The position numbers and the translations under genes were made by a program. Below the pieces are notes generated by a model. That model had not been told where the DNA came from. It searched no databases and saw nothing but the letters and a program-made list of their open reading frames with translations. Shown piece by piece: positions 63,047 to 64,000 of a stretch of DNA of 64,000 bases (position 1 is its first letter; every line of letters begins with the position of its first letter). The DNA comes from Myxacorys almedinensis A (GTDB taxonomy: Bacteria > Cyanobacteriota > Cyanobacteriia > Leptolyngbyales > Leptolyngbyaceae). Where the stretch lies: positions 1 through 64,000 of the forward strand of contig NZ_WVIE01000019.1 of NCBI RefSeq assembly GCF_010091945.1, written 5' to 3'.

Positions 63047-64000
63047 CACGGCTTCGCTACCAGGAGCAACTAAGACTTTATCAACGCGGTTTCCATCCAT
63101 ATCCATCACCTCAAAGCGCAGCAAATCCCATTCAAAATAATCAGCGGCTTTTGGAATGCGACCCAGGTGCATCACCACAAAGCCGCCCAAGGTCTGATAA
63201 CTGCCCCGCTGTTCTCCGGGCAGTTCTTTCTCTTCAATGTCGAGTAATTCTTTGAATTGGTAGATTGGCAGCATGCCATCGAGCAGCCAAGATCCATCTT
63301 CGCGCTGCACGGCTTGAGGTTCTGCCAGTTCTTCAACCGAGGGAATATCCCCTACGATCGCTTGCAATACGTCCGTCAGCGTTACCAATCCCTGAATCAC
63401 GCCATACTCATCGACCACAAATGCGATTTGAGTGCCAGTTTGCTTAAACAGTTCTAAAACCTTGAGCGCACGGGTACTCTCTGGCACAAACACAGGCTGC
63501 TGCAAAGACGTTGTGAGATCAATTTCTTGCCCTGACATGGTTTTAACCAGCAAGTCATACACATGAACCACACCCAGCAAATTGTCTAACCCGCCATGAC
63601 ACACCGGAAACTTCGCATGGGAGCTTTCCATCATGCAGCGACGATTTTCTTCAAACGAATCTTCTAAATCAAGCCAAACAATGTCCAAGCGTGGTGTCAT
63701 CAGCGAGCTAATGCGGCGATCGCCCAACCGGAACACCCGCTTCATAATGTCTTCTTCTGCTTGCTCAAACATGCCCGCCTCGGTGCCCTGCTCGATCATC
63801 ACGCGGATTTCTTCCTCGGTCACTTGGGGGTCATCAGAGGGGCGAAGCCCTAATAGTCTGACCGCTAGATTTGTGGAGGAACTGAGCAGATAAACGAGCG
63901 GTGCGGCGGCTTTTGCCATGAGGGCCATAGGCAAGGCTGCCCATGACGCAATCCGCTCTGGGGCATTGAGGGCAATCCGTTTTGGTACCAGTTCACCCAC
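63032..64000 (-). CDS. CNNM/CorC-type CBS membrane protein, 5' part outside window
   Basis: The visible 322 residues cover the end of a DUF21/CNNM-type membrane domain (ASWAALPMALMAKAAAPLVYLL). Two CBS domains follow, recognisable by MTPRLDIVWLD and HAKFPVCHGGLDNLLGVVHVYDLL, then VPESTRALKVLELFKQTGTQIAFVVDEYG and GLVTLTDVLQAIVGD. The C-terminal CorC/HlyC-type domain has DGSWLLDGMLPIYQFKELL and TLGGFVVMHLG. These proteins act in divalent-cation handling; older names call them hemolysins. The gene runs past the window edge, so its start and N-terminal helices are not seen. Confidence 0.92.
   Translation of the reverse strand: MGELVPKRIALNAPERIASWAALPMALMAKAAAPLVYLLSSSTNLAVRLLGLRPSDDPQVTEEEIRVMIEQGTEAGMFEQAEEDIMKRVFRLGDRRISSLMTPRLDIVWLDLEDSFEENRRCMMESSHAKFPVCHGGLDNLLGVVHVYDLLVKTMSGQEIDLTTSLQQPVFVPESTRALKVLELFKQTGTQIAFVVDEYGVIQGLVTLTDVLQAIVGDIPSVEELAEPQAVQREDGSWLLDGMLPIYQFKELLDIEEKELPGEQRGSYQTLGGFVVMHLGRIPKAADYFEWDLLRFEVMDMDGNRVDKVLVAPGSEAVLGNG

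Overview
The window is chromosomal DNA from a cyanobacterium, most likely a filamentous Leptolyngbya-like one (genus is a guess). The evidence is chlorophyll synthase (chlG), a Psb35-like photosystem II assembly protein, a Get3d-type ATPase, a cyanobacterial PEP-CTERM/exosortase pair and very frequent GCGATCGC (HIP1) octamers in genes and spacers. No rRNA, tRNA, CRISPR array or intact transposon was recognised.

Region 1 (1-15.4 kb) is mostly core genes. It starts with the end of one toxin-antitoxin module, then comM (yifB), then hicBA with a frameshifted hicA, a very acidic small ORF and an unknown membrane protein. After these come purB, an SH3-domain membrane protein, a DUF2862-type protein, get3d-chlG, a class A penicillin-binding protein, psb35 with a clear hairpin terminator, a TerB-like protein coupled to rsmB, and dprA.

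Region 2 (15.4-58.7 kb) is a large polysaccharide island. From 58.7 kb down to 20 kb every gene I accept is on the minus strand, often with 1-4 nt overlaps. It holds a WbpM/CapD-type dehydratase, a WecA/MraY-like initiating phosphosugar transferase, about 18 glycosyltransferases or glycosyltransferase-like proteins, two nucleotide-sugar epimerases, two WcaF-type acetyltransferases, an OafA-type acyltransferase and a Wzy/ligase-type membrane protein. It also has a Wzm/Wzt ABC exporter whose ATPase carries a C-terminal extension, two methyltransferases, a 2-oxoglutarate dioxygenase, and all four Kdo-pathway genes (kdsD, kdsB, kdsA, kdsC). A histidine kinase and a response regulator lie convergently at 18.5-20.8 kb. 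The likely product is a Kdo-containing or otherwise highly decorated surface polysaccharide exported by an ABC transporter. No Wzx flippase and no WaaA-type Kdo transferase were recognised.

Region 3 (58.7-64 kb) holds a PEP-CTERM protein convergent with a cyanoexosortase, so a candidate sorting enzyme sits beside a candidate substrate. A NarL-type response regulator, a small cupin and the 5'-truncated end of a CNNM/CorC-type CBS membrane protein follow.

Spacers repeatedly contain short tandem duplications (13-20 bp units), and one spacer (25.6-25.76 kb) looks like a MITE. Starts were moved inward where an ATG matched the family start or a stop/start overlap; these choices are noted in the entries.
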